Shown: piece after piece, positions 60,679-64,000 of the stretch
Numbering within the stretch: position 1 is the first letter of the stretch
How the letters are laid out: the number at the start of each line of letters is the position of its first letter
DNA from: Rhyacophila brunnea
Taxonomy: Eukaryota; Arthropoda; Insecta; Trichoptera; Rhyacophilidae
DNA length: 64,000 nt
NCBI GenBank assembly: GCA_022495005.1
Contig: JAGYXB010000560.1
Coordinates: forward strand, 124,001 to 188,000
Reading direction: 5' to 3'
Notes under the pieces: generated by a model
What the model was told of the DNA's origin: nothing
The model's database searches: none
The model's input: the letters and a program-made list of their open reading frames with translations, nothing else
Translations under genes and position numbers: made by a program

Positions 60679-61242
60679 TCAATCATTATTATTTGCTTTT
60701 TTACTCATCATGTGAATGTGTTGGTACTCTAGTTATATGTAAAATTGTATAAATTGGTCAGAGGGTATCAACACGACATTAAACATAATGCATTGGTTGG
60801 TAAGTAGGTATTATACCTTCTTTGAATTCCGTCACGAGAGTCAGCACTGTTCGGAAACTTCAGGTAAGTACTGCCAAGCACTGACATTATAGCATCGGAT
60901 ACATTTCTAATGCATCTGCTCACTGATGGCTGGCTCATTGCGCAGAAGATGTCTTGGCCAACCCCTTTTGGTAGCCTCCCTCTGCGTAAAAACGCAAAGT
61001 AGCCATAACCTAAAATTCAAGTAAAGGAAACAAGTTATTTCAATATCATAATATTCAAATCTTGTTAATCTGTCGCGGTGAATGCTTAAAGATGAAGTAG
61101 GTAGGTATTTACATGTACTGTTGTCAAACTGAGTAAATGTTTCTTACCCATGATGTTATCTTGCGCTGTCATAAAGTAGGGTTAGGTATAGCTACTAAAT
61201 GTCGAAGTAATTTGTGACTTTAACTCATTCGCTGCTGACTAT

Positions 61243-61273
<31 letters not shown>

Positions 61274-62392
61274 GCCTGAATCTATCCACTGCTGGATGAA
61301 GGCCTCTTCAAGTTGCTTCCACTTCTCTCGGTCCTGTGCATTGCGTTGCCACGTACTTCCGCAGAACTTTGTCATTTCATCGATCCAGCGGCCTCTAGGT
61401 CTACCTTGTGGACGTTTTGTACTTCTTGGATACCACTGGATGACTAGATTTGTCCAAAGATTATCTCTTCTTCGAGCTATGTGTCCAGCCCATCTCCATT
61501 TAAGGCTTTTATTAAACTCTATTACATCGCAAGCCCTTGTCTGCTTCCTTATCCACTCATTCCTCTTTTTGTCCTTTCGCGTTATGCCCAGCATGCACTC
61601 CTCCATACCACGTTGTGCTACTCTAAGTTTCTGGATCTCTCTTTTACTTAGGGTCCATGTTTCACACACATATGTCATCACGGGAAGCACACACTGGTTG
61701 AACACTTTGCGCTTTAGGCACAGTGGAAGGTCACTTTTGAAGACATTATTCAGGCGGCCAAAAGCACTCCAGCCTAACTTTACTCTGCGAACAATTTCAT
61801 CAAATATACATCCATCTATAGATACTTGTTGTCCCAGATAGATGTAGCTTTTCACCTGTTCGAGCTGAGTGCCATTGATGAGAATCTCTTTTTGGCCTGC
61901 AAAGCAGTTGAACATGACTTTCGTCTTTGTTGCTTTTAAAAATTTATTTTTCAAACCTACTTTGTTGCTTACTTCAGCGAGTTCCTGCATTCTGCTTTGG
62001 AGGTCTTCTGAGTCTTGCGAGAAAATTACTATGTCATCGACAAAGCGCAGATGACTCAGGTATTCTCCATTTATGGGGATCCCTTTGTCATTCCAGTCAA
62101 GTTGCCTGAATAAGTCTTCAAGGGTAGCTGTAAATAGTTTAGGTGAGATTGTATCACCTTGTCGGACTTCTTTGCTGATAGGAAATCTGCGCGATGGTTT
62201 ATGGAGATTTACGGATGCTGTTGCGCTACTGTATATATTATTGAAAATATTTATATAGCGTCCAGGGATTCCTTGTTTTCTGAGTGCGTTGAGTATTGAA
62301 CATTTCTTTATCGAATCAAACGCCTTCTCATAGTCTATAAAACCCATGCATAGTGGCAGTTTGTATTCCTGGTTGATGAAAATGAGATTTTA
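61243..62392 (-). mobile_element. RTE-type non-LTR retrotransposon, 5' truncated
   Basis: The minus strand starts in frame near IFINQEYKLPLC, runs open for over 360 codons and ends at TGA inside a (TGA)n/(ATC)n microsatellite at 61243-61273, typical of RTE 3' ends. It is inserted in the HARBI1-like intron. The 5' part with the endonuclease is missing. Confidence 0.85.
61271..62347 (-). CDS. RTE reverse transcriptase, partial but open
   Basis: The 358 residues from Met carry RT motifs in order: FIDYEKAFDS near the start, RQGDTISPKLF near 60, LRFVDDIVIF (the FVDD catalytic box) near 100, then the thumb with YIYLGQQVSIDG and the C-terminal RWAGHIARRRDN and RPRGRWIDEM blocks that close RTE-type endonuclease-reverse transcriptases. 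No stop or frameshift was seen. Codons upstream of this Met remain open for about 12 residues, so the Met is internal, not a true start. The endonuclease and early RT fingers are absent, so the copy cannot move by itself. The intact frame suggests recent insertion. Confidence 0.85.
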
Positions 62393-63069
62393 ATTAGCAA
62401 CTTTAAAATGCACGTTCGATCGGCCGCCTGGTCATTACGCGCATGTGCGTCTTCAGCGTCCAAAGTATTAATTACCTGAATTTGGACAGGAATTCCTTTG
62501 GGTATGCCTCTCATCAACAAGGAGTCCAATTTGGTCACTATCTCGATCACCATTTCTTTCGACAGTCTACAATAATTGTCGGAATAACGTTTCCGTAACA
62601 TCAAAAGGATCTTGGCTATCGCGAAGTCTCCTTTGCTCTATATTCAGCGCGTGTACCTCGTACACGCCGTCTTCTTACTTCGTCAGCGTGCAAAGTGATC
62701 GCAAGAATGAATGCCATTGCAGTAGACGGATAATAAATAAAACAATATTACTAGTTATTTGACAGCCGTGAAACGAACATTTTCTATGATTCGAACCATA
62801 GAATCCGTAGAATCGAACCACAAATTGTGGTTTGAAACTTTGCATCTATCTTGCATCTCAATTTTCAATATGTAAAATTGACATATTTTCTCTCGTTCTC
62901 GCAGTAGCACGCCCAATCGACCTGCCGTTAACTTTTAGCTGCTTTTAGGTTAACTTTCTTACGCAAATGTCCGCCGGAATAGCTAATATGCTAATTGTGA
63001 TAATTTTATCATAATTGGCCGTTTTAACATGTTAACAGATACCTTTGGATACGTTAGAATAGCCCCGCA

Positions 63070-63286
63070 GATACATATTTATTAATTAATACAGTTGAAA
63101 TAATTGTAAATTATCAAAAAAAAAATCTCAAATTGCAAGCTTCGTATTTTTCCGCTATGTGCCTCTTTAAGGGGGAGACGCATGCCAGCAGAGAACCTAG
63201 CGGAAATATACGAAGCATGCAATTTGAGATTTTTTTTTGATAATTTACAATTTCAACTGTATTATTTAATAAATATGTATCCGAAA
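63070..63286. repeat. Large imperfect hairpin
   Basis: AGATACATATTTATTAATTA... on the left pairs with ...TTAATAAATATGTATC on the right, and TAAATTATCAAAAAAAAAAT pairs with its complement, around a loop near 63165-63190. The right arm and the next 250 bases recur at 54660-54920. Confidence 0.55.
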
Positions 63287-63519
63287 ACATTAAAAAGATT
63301 TTTTATTTTTTTTTAAACTTAAAGATAAACTTACAACTGTAAAAAAATGTAATAAAATGTGAATTCGTTGCAGGGTCAAATCTTATTATTGCATTATATT
63401 TTTTGGTCATAATTATCATTAAAATTTAGTTTATTAAGTTTTAGATTTTATGTGGTGTAGATTTTTGACTAATTCATCGTTTTAATAATTTTTATATATA
63501 TTTTAAAAAACATCGATTT

Positions 63520-63655
63520 TTATAAAAATATAAATGTGTATAACTTGAATTTCTTTTTATTTATATCAAATCGAGCTTCAATATTGTGACCATGCCTAAA
63601 ATAAAATTTGATATAAATAAAAAGGATTTCAAGTTATACACATTTATATTTTTTT
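63520..63655. repeat. Hairpin next to a TTAA motif
   Basis: ATAAATGTGTATAACTTGAA and TTTATTTATATCAAAT are inverted at ATTTGATATAAATAAA and CAAGTTATACACATTTAT. Similar arm sequence is found at 56295-56340. Confidence 0.5.
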
Positions 63656-63667
63656 AACACGTTGATC

Positions 63668-63736
63668 GCCATGGGGGTCACCGGTGACCGGCATTGGATT
63701 ACGTTAAGGGGGCCATGGGGGTCACCGGTGACCGGC
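63668..63736 (+). repeat. Two tandem copies of a GGTCACCGGTGACC palindrome module
   Basis: GCCATGGGGGTCACCGGTGA followed by CCGGC occurs at 63668-63692 and again at 63712-63736, 44 bp apart. A partial copy (GGTGACCGGCATGG) is at 63805-63820. TTAA precedes the block at about 63654, so it may be a TTAA-target element end. Confidence 0.5.
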
Positions 63737-64000
63737 AAAGAAGACCTGCCTTAGAGTTGTTCTACAGCGCCGGCGGGCACGCGCACAGTGCATTTTTCGA
63801 TACGCGGTGACCGGCATGGCCCTTCTGTATATTACTGCCACTTGGCCTGAAAATATGTCTTCCCAGTCATAAAATATAGGCTCACTAATGTAAAGAATGT
63901 ACATAATGAAAAAAAAAGTTTTCCTTTTAAATTGTAAATGTGTTTTTGTTGATATAAAAATAAAAATTAAATAGATTATAAAAATGTAAGTTATAAAAAA

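Noticed and set aside
61243..61273. CRISPR-like or regulatory ATC repeat
   Set aside because: It is the microsatellite tail of the RTE element.
61296..62258. Plus-strand frames within the RTE element
   Set aside because: Antisense to a reverse transcriptase with all its motifs on the minus strand.

Overview
The window looks like nuclear DNA of an aphid-like hemipteran insect. It is about 70% A+T, has small exons in long AT-rich introns, many TAGGTACCTA-type words, tRNA-derived SINEs, an RTE LINE, and several hAT and TTAA-target DNA transposons. The species call is inference. No bacterial-type operon, CRISPR array or viral genome is seen.

About 1.2-54 kb is a tandem cluster of collagen-like genes on the + strand. 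Gene A (11173-22712, 12 exons, 522 aa by my splicing) appears complete. Gene B (26532-53726) is a paralogue with the same first exons and a 3' half expanded by internal duplication. The 3' end of a third gene or gene fragment lies at 1184-2553. Encoded architecture: short cytoplasmic tail, one membrane segment, a stalk, a furin-type RxxR site, a conserved '[24 protein letters not shown]' helix, then Gly-X-Y repeats. Gene B and the left-end gene close with a six- to nine-cysteine domain resembling insect chitin-binding/peritrophin-like modules. Gene A ends in a short basic tail. Most Gly-X-Y exons start in phase 0 on a Gly codon and are multiples of 9 nt. Three use GC-AG donors. A and B share a TATA box with a nuclear-receptor half-site 29 bp upstream of it.

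In gene B the 144-nt + 216-nt exon pair is repeated (40012/41002 and 42559/44110). One 216-nt copy has an in-frame TGA, others have lost many glycines, and one cysteine-rich exon copy is broken. Six hAT-type elements with 8-bp target duplications were readable by eye, four of them in the duplicated 3' half of gene B. A 4.1-kb fold-back element fills a gene B intron.

The right end (57-63 kb) holds relics: a Myb/SANT-like pseudogene, a HARBI1-like pseudogene on the - strand with an RTE retroelement in its intron, and, joined to HARBI1 exon 3, the C-terminal part of a replication-dependent histone H2A gene that keeps its 3' stem-loop. Most remaining sequence is AT-rich intergenic or intronic DNA and decayed repeats.
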